Shown: in pieces, positions 51,945 through 60,599 of the stretch
Numbering within the stretch: the first letter of the stretch is position 1
Layout of the letters: every line of letters starts with the position of its first letter
Origin: Phycisphaerales bacterium Planc_01
GTDB lineage: Bacteria > Planctomycetota > Phycisphaerae > Sedimentisphaerales > Anaerobacaceae
Assembly (NCBI GenBank): GCA_001603075.1
Contig: LVBB01000016.1
Location: 394,829-458,828 of the forward strand
DNA length: 64,000 bases
Direction: 5' to 3'
Translations under genes and position numbers: made by a program
The notes under the pieces: generated by a model
What the model was told of the DNA's origin: nothing
The model's database searches: none
What the model saw: only the letters and a program-made list of their open reading frames with translations

Positions 51945-52598
51945 TCACAGGCGGTGGCGGATGATGCGGCCCTCGATCATGTAGATGACATCTTCGGCGA
52001 TGTTCGTCGCGTGGTCGGCGATGCGTTCGAGGTGCCGGACCGCGGAGAACATGTGGATCAGCGATTCGGTGTGCTGTGGCCGGGCGGGGATCATGTCCTT
52101 GACGATCCGGTACATCTGGCGGTTCAGCTCGTCCACCTCGTCGTCGGCCGCACAGACCTCGTGTGCCAGCTTGGCGTTGAGGTTGACCAGAGCGTCGAGG
52201 CTCTTCTGGAGCATGGCCTGGGCCTTGCGGGCCATCGCCTTGAAATCGAACGAGATATCGACCGGCGGCTGGGTAGCCAGGAAGGCCGCCCGCTCGGCGA
52301 CGTTGACCGCCAGATCGCCGACCCGCTCCAGATCGTTGTTGATCTTCAGCGCCACGATGATGAACCGCAGGTCCGTCGCCACCGGCTGATAAAGGGCCAG
52401 AATCTTCAGACAACTCTCCTCGACCTGCACCTCCATCTCATCGAGCTTGAAATCGTTGTCGATGATCCGCTGCGCGAGAGCGGCATCGCGCGTCTCAATG
52501 GCGGTCGTCGCCTCGCGCACGGCTTGCTCGGCCATCGTCCCCAGCGTCAGGATCTCCTTCTTGAGGAGTTCGACATCACGTAACAAGTGGGCAGGCAT
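51945..52598 (-). CDS. phoU: Phosphate signalling protein PhoU
   Basis: A 217-residue cytoplasmic helical protein with two PhoU repeats, each with the metal-binding E/DxxxD motif (KINNDLERVGDLAVNVAE and VRHLERIADHATNIAED). It should couple the Pst transporter to PhoR and hold the kinase inactive when phosphate is sufficient. ATG 52598 follows AAGGGAG. Length is normal. It is the last gene of the pst group but lies behind a strong terminator after pstB, so it may depend on read-through or an unseen promoter. Confidence 0.95.
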   Translation of the reverse strand: MPAHLLRDVELLKKEILTLGTMAEQAVREATTAIETRDAALAQRIIDNDFKLDEMEVQVEESCLKILALYQPVATDLRFIIVALKINNDLERVGDLAVNVAERAAFLATQPPVDISFDFKAMARKAQAMLQKSLDALVNLNAKLAHEVCAADDEVDELNRQMYRIVKDMIPARPQHTESLIHMFSAVRHLERIADHATNIAEDVIYMIEGRIIRHRL

Positions 52599-52629
52599 AA
52601 GAAACTGCTCCCTTTCGGATGAATCAAAA

Positions 52630-52677
52630 CGCAAAACGAAAAAAGCAAAATAACGGAATCCCGATGGACATCGGGAT
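52630..52677 (-). terminator. Rho-independent terminator after pstB
   Basis: ATCCCGAT, a 4-nt loop and ATCGGGAT form a perfect 8-bp stem (52658-52677). On the minus strand it is followed by TTATTTTGCTTTTTTCG, a strong U-run. It separates pstB from phoU. Confidence 0.8.
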
Positions 52678-52724
52678 GACCTCCTCAATCGTGATTCTTG
52701 ATTGTTGATCTCTGCATTCGGGTG

Positions 52725-53609
52725 TTATCCGAATCGTCCGGTGACGTAGTCCTCGGTCTGTTTCTTCGCCGGGTTGCTGAAGATCTTCTCGGTCCGATCG
52801 TACTCGATCAACTCGCCCAGGCAGAAGAACGCCGCCCGCTCGCTGACACGGGCCGCCTGCTGCATGTTGTGCGTCACGATCACGATCGTGTACGTGCTCT
52901 GGAGCTGGCCGATCAGGTCCTCAATCCGCCCGGTCGCAATCGGGTCCAGCGCCGAGCAGGGCTCGTCCATCAGCAGGACGCGCGGGCGCGTCGCCAGCGC
53001 GCGGGCGATGCACAGCCGTTGCTGTTGCCCGCCGGACAACGCCAAGGCCGATTTTCGCAGATCGTCCTTGACCTCGTCCCAGATCGCCGCCGCCTTGAGG
53101 CTCTGCTCGACGATGTGATGCAGCTCCTCCTTGCGCCGGATTCCCTGAAGACGAGGACCGTAGGCGATGTTGTCGAAGATGCTCTTGGGGAAGGGGTTGG
53201 GCTTCTGGAAGACCATGCCCACCTGCTGGCGCAGGTTGACCAGGTTCGTACGCTTGTCATAAACGTTCTGCCCATCGACTTCAAGCAGGCCCTCGGTCCG
53301 CACGTGCGGGATCAGATCGTTCATGCGGTTGATGCTGCGCAGGAACGTGCTCTTGCCGCACCCGCTCGGGCCGATGATCGACGTGACGGTGCATGGGTGG
53401 ATGTCCATGGTGATGTCCCTGACCCCTGCCTTGGTGCCATAGTACAGGGAGAAACCGTTCGACCGGATCACGGGACAGACGCACGCGGCGGGCGGACTCT
53501 TCGAGTCAGGCGCGGACCGGCTGCCAAGGGTCACCATCATCCTGATATCGGATTTCGTCGCTTGGCTGTAGGCGGCGGTAGCTGGCATAGGCTTGTCTTT
53601 CTCCGGCAT
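52725..53609 (-). CDS. pstB: Phosphate ABC transporter ATP-binding protein PstB
   Basis: A 294-residue ATPase of the high-affinity phosphate importer. Walker [10 protein letters not shown] (80-88), Q-loop [15 protein letters not shown], signature LSGGQQQR, Walker [15 protein letters not shown] and the H-loop VTHNM are intact. An N-terminal extension of about 45 residues makes it longer than typical PstB (about 250-260); ATG at residue 8 is an alternative start. It lies 33 nt after pstA in the order pstS-C-A-B. Confidence 0.96.
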   Translation of the reverse strand: MPEKDKPMPATAAYSQATKSDIRMMVTLGSRSAPDSKSPPAACVCPVIRSNGFSLYYGTKAGVRDITMDIHPCTVTSIIGPSGCGKSTFLRSINRMNDLIPHVRTEGLLEVDGQNVYDKRTNLVNLRQQVGMVFQKPNPFPKSIFDNIAYGPRLQGIRRKEELHHIVEQSLKAAAIWDEVKDDLRKSALALSGGQQQRLCIARALATRPRVLLMDEPCSALDPIATGRIEDLIGQLQSTYTIVIVTHNMQQAARVSERAAFFCLGELIEYDRTEKIFSNPAKKQTEDYVTGRFG

Positions 53610-53642
53610 CCAACAATCACCTTTCGGCCCGCCATGGCGGGG

Positions 53643-55286
53643 TCAATGCCCTTTGAGCTTCTTGAACACCCTCGACCGCAGCACGATCGCCACCGCGTTG
53701 AGGACCAGGATCAGCACGATCAGGGTGAGCACCATGCCGTACTGATTGTGCGGGACCATCATCGCGAGGCGATCTCCCACGGCCATATCATAGCTGCCGT
53801 AGGACAACGTACGGGTCGGGTCGAAGATCGATTTCGGCACGGGCCCCATCGCCACGGCGCCGGTGAAAAGGATCGGAGCGGTCTCGCCGGCGATCCGGCT
53901 GAGGCTCAGGATCACCCCGGTGAGAATCCCCGGCAAGGCCGCCGGGAACGTCACGGTGACAAACGTGCGGAACCGGCTGGCGCCCAGAGCCAGCGATCCC
54001 TCCTTGTACGAGCGCGGCACCGTGCGGATGGCCTCTTCACTGGCGCGGATCATCACCGGTAGCGTCAGGACGGCCAAGGTCAGTGACGCCGCGAGAATGC
54101 ACGCCTTCGGCTCGAAACCGAGCTTGGGGAACAAAAAGAGCACGAAGAAGGCCAGGCCGAAGAGTCCGAACACGATGCTGGGCACGCCGGCCAGCGTGTT
54201 GATCGACATGCGAAGAATCCGCATGATCGGCCCCTCCGAGGCGCACTCGACGAGATAGGCCGCCGAGATCACCCCCAGCGGCACCACGAACAGCATCCCC
54301 ACCACGGTGATCAGCAGGGTCCCGATGATCTCCGGACCGACGCCGCCGAAGTAATGGCTGTCGAAATTGTCGTCGATGAAGAACTGCCAATACACCGTGA
54401 ACCGCGGCCGGAGCATCTCGTTGAGGTGCTCGGGCACGTAGGCGAACAACGGCTCGAGCGCCGTGTCATGAAACAACGCGGCCCTCGGGCTTCGCGCCTT
54501 GACGAGGGGTTGGCCCGGCTCCTTTTCGACCCACTTCTCGGCCCAGAGAAGTCTGTCGAGCAACGCTTGCGCCCGGTCCCAGCGCGTTGCCCCGTACGAT
54601 GTCATCGCCAGGGGCCGGGCCGACTGATTCGGGCGGGGCCCCAGCAGACCCGGATGCTCGATGGACCCGAAGAGAATGACCTCGACCTCATCGAGCGCGA
54701 CAAGGTAGTCGTGATAGTGGCTCAGATCGATGTGCTCGGCCGCGTCCAGAAAGTCGGTCGCCAGACTGAAGAATCGCTCGGCCACCGTGCCCTTGAATCG
54801 TGCCTCGTCCTTCTGGGCCAGCACCTCGGCGACGTTGGCGCGGATCAACGCGATGTCCTGGCTGCTGAACGCCTCTTCAAGCTTGTCGCGAATGATCCGA
54901 GCGACCTCTCTGGCTTCGGTATACTCCTCCGACGCCACATCCCTGTAGCGCAGTTCCCGGCCATATTCGCGGTTGATCTCCCGCGCCTCGGACGACATCG
55001 TGGCGATATCGATCCCTTTCTTGAACCGGTCGATCATATCATAGACGACCTGGCGGGCTCTGTCGGCCTCGGCGATTTCAGCCTCCAAGGCGGCTCGATC
55101 CGCGCGGTTGAACAGGTCGCGCTGCATCTTGCGAAACTCGATGGTCCCGCCGAACAACACCGCGCCGCTGCCCCGATAGATCATGGGGCCCAGGACGGCG
55201 ACCAGGACCAGCATCAGCAATACGATGGAGGCGCCGGTCAGGCCGGTGAAGACACGATCGAGGGTACGCCGGATGCCGAGATTCAT
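53643..55286 (-). CDS. pstA: Phosphate ABC transporter permease PstA with large extracytoplasmic insert
   Basis: A 547-residue permease, almost twice the length of E. coli PstA. After the first helix (GASIVLLMLVLVAVLGPMIY), about 270 mostly charged, helix/coiled-coil residues are inserted before the second helix (IIGTLLITVVGMLFVVPLGV). The rest is a normal PstA core with the EAA-type loop (ALGASRFRTFVTVTFPAALPGILTG). Other bacteria also have long PstA forms with N-terminal inserts, so this is not a frameshift. It starts immediately after the pstC stop (TAAATG), showing tight coupling. Confidence 0.95.
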   Translation of the reverse strand: MNLGIRRTLDRVFTGLTGASIVLLMLVLVAVLGPMIYRGSGAVLFGGTIEFRKMQRDLFNRADRAALEAEIAEADRARQVVYDMIDRFKKGIDIATMSSEAREINREYGRELRYRDVASEEYTEAREVARIIRDKLEEAFSSQDIALIRANVAEVLAQKDEARFKGTVAERFFSLATDFLDAAEHIDLSHYHDYLVALDEVEVILFGSIEHPGLLGPRPNQSARPLAMTSYGATRWDRAQALLDRLLWAEKWVEKEPGQPLVKARSPRAALFHDTALEPLFAYVPEHLNEMLRPRFTVYWQFFIDDNFDSHYFGGVGPEIIGTLLITVVGMLFVVPLGVISAAYLVECASEGPIMRILRMSINTLAGVPSIVFGLFGLAFFVLFLFPKLGFEPKACILAASLTLAVLTLPVMIRASEEAIRTVPRSYKEGSLALGASRFRTFVTVTFPAALPGILTGVILSLSRIAGETAPILFTGAVAMGPVPKSIFDPTRTLSYGSYDMAVGDRLAMMVPHNQYGMVLTLIVLILVLNAVAIVLRSRVFKKLKGH

Positions 55287-56261
55287 TTAGCTCTTCCCCG
55301 TCGCTTTCTTGGCCCGAGAGAGGAAATACTCGCTGACGATGTTCAACACGAACGTCATCAGCAAGAGCACCACGCCCACGGCGAACAGGGCGCTTCGGTG
55401 GGCCATGCCCTCGGGCGCCTCGCCCATCTCGCCGGCGATGGTGGCCGTCATCGTTCGGATCGACTGCGACAGGTCCCACCACGGATGTGGAATCTGCGTG
55501 GCGTTGCCCGAGGCCATCCAGACCACCATCGTCTCACCGATGGCCCGCATCATGCCGAGGACCACCGCCGCAATGATGCCGCTGTGTGCGGCGGGAATGA
55601 CCACTTTGACCATCGTCTCCAGACGCGTGGCCCCCAGGCTGTACGACGCCTCACGAAGCTCCCGGCCCAGCGCGGAGATCGCATCCTCGGCCACGCTGAT
55701 GATCGTCGGCAACGCCATCACCGCCAGGATCATCGAAGCATTCAACGCGTTGGTCCCGGTCGAGAAACCGAACCGTCTCTGCATCCACGGAGCCAGTACG
55801 AGCACCGCGAAGAAGCCATAGGCCACCGAGGGGATCGCCGCGAGGATCTCCACAACGGGCTTGGCGACGTTGCGGATCTTCCACGAGACAATGTCGCTCA
55901 GGAAGACCGCCGCGAGGATTCCCACGGGCACCGCGAACAGCAGCGCCGCAATCGAAACGTACAGCGAACCGACGATCAGCGTCAGGGCGCCGAAGACCGG
56001 CTCGTCCGCCGTCGGGCGCCACACCCGACTTGTGAGAAACTCCCGGACGCCGAACTCCCGAAGAAACGGCGTTGACCGCAGGATGACAAAGAGCAGGATC
56101 AGCAGGACGGCGAGGACGGACGTGGCCGTGATGAGAAACAGGACGGCCCGTCCCAGATAGGAGGCAATGAACCCGACGAGGTCTTCCCCCGGGGTCAGTG
56201 CCAGGGGCCGGCGACGGTCCGCCGACGGCCCCAGCATCAAAGTGAAGCTCCTGCTCTCCAT
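55287..56261 (-). CDS. pstC: Phosphate ABC transporter permease PstC
   Basis: A 324-residue permease with about six transmembrane helices after a 35-residue cytoplasmic tail. PstC features are AAIPSVAYGFFAVLVLAPW, the EAA loop SLGATRLETMVKVVIPAAHSGI and MRAIGETMVVWMASGN. It lies 22 nt downstream of pstS and is fused end to start with pstA. Unlike PstA it has no large insert. Confidence 0.95.
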   Translation of the reverse strand: MESRSFTLMLGPSADRRRPLALTPGEDLVGFIASYLGRAVLFLITATSVLAVLLILLFVILRSTPFLREFGVREFLTSRVWRPTADEPVFGALTLIVGSLYVSIAALLFAVPVGILAAVFLSDIVSWKIRNVAKPVVEILAAIPSVAYGFFAVLVLAPWMQRRFGFSTGTNALNASMILAVMALPTIISVAEDAISALGRELREASYSLGATRLETMVKVVIPAAHSGIIAAVVLGMMRAIGETMVVWMASGNATQIPHPWWDLSQSIRTMTATIAGEMGEAPEGMAHRSALFAVGVVLLLMTFVLNIVSEYFLSRAKKATGKS

Positions 56262-56283
56262 CCAGACCTTTCTTGCGACTCGC

Positions 56284-57102
56284 TCAGTAGGCCGTCAACG
56301 GCACGAAGCCTTTGGCCTCGACCAGTTCCTGTCCCTTTTCCGTCAGGTAGAAGGAACAGAACCTGTGGACCATCGAGCCCAGTTTGGGATAGCCGTTGGT
56401 GAACAGGAACAGCGGCCGGGCCACCGGGTAAACGCCGCTGGCGATGGTCTGCCGGCTCGGCGCGATCTGGTCGACCTTGATCGCTTTGACCTCTCTATCG
56501 AGGAATCCGATCCCGACGTAGCCGATGGCTCCCGGGGTCGTCTTGACTCTGGCGTGCGCCTGCGGATTCGCGTTGACGTATTCGACGCCCGGTCCCATCG
56601 GCTGTTTGGCCATCACGAGTTCATCGAACGTCTCGTAGGTTCCCGACGACGTGTCCCGGCTGATCACGACGATCGGCATGCTCGGTCCGCCGACCTGACT
56701 CCAATTGGTGATCTTATCGGCATAGATCTCGCGGACCTGTGCCGTCGTCAGGGCGCCGACCGGATTGGACGGGTGGACCACCACGCAGACGCCGTCCATC
56801 GCCACTACGTGGGCGACCGGAAAGACCCCGTTGGCCACCGCGTCCTTGAACTCCTTTTCCTTCATGAACCGGCTCATCGTCGCGATGTCGCAACGCCCAT
56901 CGACCAACGCGGCCGCTCCATCGCCGCTGCCGGTCTTCTTGACGGTGATGTCGAGATCCGGATGGACCCTCTTGAAATACTCCGCGAAGGCGTCCGCGAT
57001 CGGTCCGACGGTGGTGGACCCGTCGATTTGCAGGGTCTGGGCCTGGACGGCAATCCCCGTCACCAGCGAGAACACAAAGGCACTGAACAGCATCTTCTTC
57101 AT
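56284..57102 (-). CDS. pstS: Phosphate-binding protein PstS
   Basis: A 272-residue periplasmic binding protein. Signal peptide 1-21 (LFSAFVFSLVTGIAVQA). Phosphate-contact segments are IDGSTTVGPIADAFAEYF, KKTGSGDGAAALVDGRCDIA, and SRDTSSGTYETFDELV. ATG 57102 has AAGGAG eight bases upstream. It is the first gene of the pst operon, preceded by three 11-base-spaced GTTAG repeats and a TACAAA -10 element spaced as in PhoB-type promoters. Confidence 0.96.
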   Translation of the reverse strand: MKKMLFSAFVFSLVTGIAVQAQTLQIDGSTTVGPIADAFAEYFKRVHPDLDITVKKTGSGDGAAALVDGRCDIATMSRFMKEKEFKDAVANGVFPVAHVVAMDGVCVVVHPSNPVGALTTAQVREIYADKITNWSQVGGPSMPIVVISRDTSSGTYETFDELVMAKQPMGPGVEYVNANPQAHARVKTTPGAIGYVGIGFLDREVKAIKVDQIAPSRQTIASGVYPVARPLFLFTNGYPKLGSMVHRFCSFYLTEKGQELVEAKGFVPLTAY

Positions 57103-57128
57103 AGACTGGTCTCCTTGGCTTTCTCCTC

Positions 57129-57171
57129 TTTGTACGCGCGGCATGTTAGGATTGCGTTAGCCGGCGGTTAA
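57129..57171 (-). promoter_or_regulatory. Pho box and promoter of the pst operon
   Basis: On the plus strand GTTAG (57145), GTTAG (57156) and GTTAA (57167) repeat with an exact 11-base period. On the minus strand a TACAAA element (57129-57134) begins 10 nt beyond the last repeat, the spacing seen where a PhoB-type activator replaces the -35 box. A 16-base block here matches the one before the porin gene at 13 positions. Confidence 0.75.
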
Positions 57172-57193
57172 TATCCCGTTATCGGCGGGGCAA

Positions 57194-58564
57194 TCAGAAG
57201 AACGCATGCAGCCGCATCAGCAGGATGTCGGCCTGCCCCACGTCATCGACGTCGGTACGGATGTAGTCCCACATGATCCGCATGTTGGGATTGAGATACC
57301 AATTCATGCCCGCGCTGAGGTTGTCCAATTCCCCGCCGCGGATGTCCTTGTCATTCAGGTCGATGTTGGAATAGCGGGCCTTGAGTTCCCACGCGCCGGG
57401 ACCTCCGCCGAAACGGAAATTCCTCTTCGGCTTGACCAGACCGAACGTGCCGGAGGAGGTGCTGTAAGGACGCCGTTCGCCTGTCAGGAAGTAGCTGGCC
57501 TGGGCATAGTACGCGCTGAAATCGACGTCCGAGACCCCGGTTCGATCCGTATCTGCCCGTACGTATTCGGTCTGAAGCGAGACGGGCCCGGCGACCCATG
57601 CCGCCTCCAGCCCGAGCAGGTTCGCCCGATCGGAGGCGATAGCGCCGGTATCGACGAAGCGGTCGGTCATGGGCGTCTCCGGGCGGGCGCGATAGCGCAG
57701 CGTCTCATCCGGGTTCCTGTAACTGTAAGCGGCGCCGAGGTGCAGGAGCGACTGGCCCTTGTCCTTGTACCACGGCAGGCCCGTCACGCGCCCCGTGAGG
57801 TTGTAGCCTCCGTCATCCATATCGAACCCTGTATCGTCGGTGTCGCGGAACAACCCGGCGGCCCAGGTCATGCGACTGTCCAGCGCGACGTCATGCAGCA
57901 TGAAACCGACGTTGCGGCTGGGTGCAAACGCGTTCGGCAGGGCCCGTTCGACGAACGTCATGTAGTTGCTGCTGGTCAGCTCTTCCAGGCTGAAGGGCTC
58001 TTTGAACTGCCCCATACGCAGCTTGCCGAGCGGCAAGTCCGTCAGGCCGATGTAGGCGTCCCTCAGGGCGGTGCCCCCGCCGGCGAAATCGAGTTGCAGC
58101 ATGTAGTCTACGTTCTCGTAGATGCTGCCGGCCATATAGAAACGCACCCGACGGAACCCGACGCCGTCTTCCTGCTCGCCGATCCCGGATTTGATGTCGT
58201 CATCCTCGCCGATCCAGAGCCAGTCGAACATCATGCGCCCGCCGATCCGCAACTGGAACAGATCATCGGCCGTCTTGAATCGAAGGCCGTCTCTCCAATA
58301 CGCCTGCAGATCCGTGGGGGCCTTCTCGATCTGCGAGTCTTTCAGGGCGGCGATCTCCTCGCTCATCGAACGCTCTTTGAGTTTCTGCCGGGCTTCGAGC
58401 TGGTTGATCCGATCTTCCAGTTCCGCCGACCGCATCTTCTGGTCTTCGAGCTGCTGTTTGAGGTCGCCCAGTTCGTCGGCCCCGCAAGCCACAGGCCGGC
58501 CGACAACCGTCAACAACAGCATTCCCATCAGCGCGCCGTACATGCTCGTTCGCTTCGTATCCAT
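57194..58564 (-). CDS. Phosphate-selective porin (OprP/OprO-type)
   Basis: A 456-residue outer-membrane beta-barrel. Signal peptide 1-27, then a short coiled coil (LKQQLEDQKMRSAELEDRI), then the porin O/P domain with GVGFRRVRFYMAGSIYENVD, LQLDFAGGGTALRDAYIGL, LGKLRMGQFKEPFSLEELTS and the closing MWDYIRTDVDDVGQADIL, ending in Phe-Phe as outer-membrane barrels do. It should let phosphate or polyphosphate into the periplasm under starvation. ATG 58564 is the first Met of the signal peptide (TGGAGA upstream). A Pho box about 120-140 nt upstream links it to pstS. Confidence 0.9.
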   Translation of the reverse strand: MDTKRTSMYGALMGMLLLTVVGRPVACGADELGDLKQQLEDQKMRSAELEDRINQLEARQKLKERSMSEEIAALKDSQIEKAPTDLQAYWRDGLRFKTADDLFQLRIGGRMMFDWLWIGEDDDIKSGIGEQEDGVGFRRVRFYMAGSIYENVDYMLQLDFAGGGTALRDAYIGLTDLPLGKLRMGQFKEPFSLEELTSSNYMTFVERALPNAFAPSRNVGFMLHDVALDSRMTWAAGLFRDTDDTGFDMDDGGYNLTGRVTGLPWYKDKGQSLLHLGAAYSYRNPDETLRYRARPETPMTDRFVDTGAIASDRANLLGLEAAWVAGPVSLQTEYVRADTDRTGVSDVDFSAYYAQASYFLTGERRPYSTSSGTFGLVKPKRNFRFGGGPGAWELKARYSNIDLNDKDIRGGELDNLSAGMNWYLNPNMRIMWDYIRTDVDDVGQADILLMRLHAFF

Positions 58565-58663
58565 CGCAGCGTCTCCACACAGATCCACGAACACCCTTGG
58601 CGCGATCAGGCCGATCCTGAAACACCGCAACTGGGGTTCGCGCGATACTTGTAGCCCCGAACT

Positions 58664-58701
58664 GTTACAGTTCAATCAGTTTCACGTTAGAATCGCATTA
58701 G
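58664..58701 (-). promoter_or_regulatory. Pho box of the porin gene
   Basis: On the plus strand GTTAG (58686) and ATTAG (58697) are 11 bases apart, with GTTAC a further 22 bases away at 58664. The block GTTAGAATCGCATTAG (58686-58701) matches GTTAGGATTGCGTTAG before pstS at 13 of 16 positions. Confidence 0.7.
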
Positions 58702-58732
58702 CGAAAGGCGCGCGTGACGACGCCAAAACCGA

Positions 58733-60508
58733 TCAACGCGGCAGATGAAGGGTGAAGGCCGTGCCCTGCCCGGGGGTGCTCTCGACACTGATGTGGCCGC
58801 CGTGGACGAGAATGATGTGCTTGACGATGGCCAGACCGAGGCCCGTGCCCCCCAGCTTGCGGCTTCGGCTCTTGTCCACGACGTAGAACCGCTCGAAGAC
58901 CCGGGCCAGGTGCTCCTTCGGAATCCCACAGCCGCGGTCGCGCACGCCGATGGCGACCTCACTGTCCTTCTGCAGAACCTCGATCGACACGGTCGTCCCT
59001 TCGTCGCTGTACTTGACGGCGTTGTCGATCAGATTGACGATGGCCTGTTCAAGGAGCGGCGCGTTGATCTTCGCGGAGATCGACTCGTCGCACGACAGTT
59101 CCACCTTGATTTGTTTCTGCTCGGCACGGACGCCCGCCAGCTCGATGGCGGCTTCGAGCACGCCGCGAAGCGCGATCTCCTCAAAGAGAATGGCCCGCCG
59201 CTCCGTTCCCTCTTCGAGACGTGACAGACTCAGAAGGTCATCGATGATCGCATTGAGCCGCTGGGCGTGCTTGGCGATGATCCCCAGATACCGAGACGCC
59301 TGCTCGCCATCGCCAAGCCCGCCGTCCAGCAGGGCCTCGGCGAAGCCCTGGATCGAGGTCACGGGGGTCTTCAGTTCGTGCGAAACGTTGGCGACGAAAT
59401 CCCGACGCAGATTCTCGAGCCGGTGAATCCGGGTCATATCGCTGAGCACGATCACCGCTCCGCCTCGCTCGGCCTGTGGATCGGCCAGGCCCGCCCCGTG
59501 AACGCGGAAGAACCGCCCCCCCTCCTCCGGGAAGGATACGTCGCCTTCGGTGGGCTGATCGCTTTCCAGAGTCTGGCGAACGAACTGCTGCAATCCGACG
59601 TTGCGGATGACTTCCTCGATGTGGCGTCCCTGAGCGCCGAGCGGGTCGATGCCGAGCAATTGTGCGGCCGCCCGGTTCGCGCTGACGATGCGTCCCCGGC
59701 GGTCCACCGCCAGGACACCCTCGCCCAGGCTGGAGAGGATCGCCTTCACCTCGTTCCGCTGCCGGGTGATGGTGAGAATTCGGTCCTGAAGCTGCGTGGC
59801 CATCTCGTTCAGCGCCCCCGCCAACTCATCCAACTCGGCGGCGCCGGTGTCCGGGACGCGGGTATCGAGCTGTCCCTGTGCGAACAGTTGGGCGATGCGC
59901 TTCATGCGGGTGATTGGGGCGCTGATCCGACGTGAGATCAGCAGGCTCAGCAAGGCGGCACATACCGCCACGATCGCCCCGGCCCACACGATGGCGATGT
60001 AAATGCGACGCAGGGCGCGCTCGATTTCCGTCACAGGGATCGCCGTGCGCACGACGACACCCGTCTGGCCGGCCTCACGGACCGGTAGGGCGACGTACAT
60101 CATGTTCCGCCCGAGCGTCGGGCTGAAACGAATCGACCGCCCGAGCCCCTTGGCAATCGCATCGATGATCTCGGCCCGGTTGGAGTGGTCCTCCATCAGC
60201 GCAGGGTTCTCATCCGAATCGCCCAGGACCCTTCCGTCGGACGCAATCACCGTCAGTCGCATCTGGCCACTGCCGGCCCGCCCCAGCTTCTTGCACAAGG
60301 CATCGACATCGGCCGCCGTCCCGGTATCGAGCACGGACGCCACTTGCGAGGCCACCACATCCCCGACCAGACGAAGCTCCTCCTTGAGCTGATCGAGATA
60401 GAACGTGCGGAGCGTGTACGACGAATAGGCGGTCGCCGCAAGCAGGGCCAACAAGGTCGTGGCCAGAAACGACGGGTAAAGCTGCCAGATCAGTTTCCTT
60501 CGGAACAT
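58733..60508 (-). CDS. phoR: Phosphate-regulon sensor histidine kinase PhoR
   Basis: A 591-residue membrane kinase. TM1 about 10-31, periplasmic sensor about 32-165, TM2 about 170-192, HAMP about 193-245, PAS about 255-360 ([20 protein letters not shown]), HisKA with phospho-acceptor His377 in [12 protein letters not shown], and a HATPase domain with [20 protein letters not shown] and [12 protein letters not shown]. This is the PhoR/VicK layout, and position inside the phosphate locus supports PhoR. It should phosphorylate a PhoB-type regulator that is not in this window. ATG 60508 is chosen as the last Met before TM1. Confidence 0.9.
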   Translation of the reverse strand: MFRRKLIWQLYPSFLATTLLALLAATAYSSYTLRTFYLDQLKEELRLVGDVVASQVASVLDTGTAADVDALCKKLGRAGSGQMRLTVIASDGRVLGDSDENPALMEDHSNRAEIIDAIAKGLGRSIRFSPTLGRNMMYVALPVREAGQTGVVVRTAIPVTEIERALRRIYIAIVWAGAIVAVCAALLSLLISRRISAPITRMKRIAQLFAQGQLDTRVPDTGAAELDELAGALNEMATQLQDRILTITRQRNEVKAILSSLGEGVLAVDRRGRIVSANRAAAQLLGIDPLGAQGRHIEEVIRNVGLQQFVRQTLESDQPTEGDVSFPEEGGRFFRVHGAGLADPQAERGGAVIVLSDMTRIHRLENLRRDFVANVSHELKTPVTSIQGFAEALLDGGLGDGEQASRYLGIIAKHAQRLNAIIDDLLSLSRLEEGTERRAILFEEIALRGVLEAAIELAGVRAEQKQIKVELSCDESISAKINAPLLEQAIVNLIDNAVKYSDEGTTVSIEVLQKDSEVAIGVRDRGCGIPKEHLARVFERFYVVDKSRSRKLGGTGLGLAIVKHIILVHGGHISVESTPGQGTAFTLHLPR

Positions 60509-60599
60509 CACTCGGCCCCATTGCCAGAAAGAACCATGACAGACCCTGCGTCCTACGGCCCGACATCCTTTCGGGTTCACGGGCCCATCGGAGCGGCAG

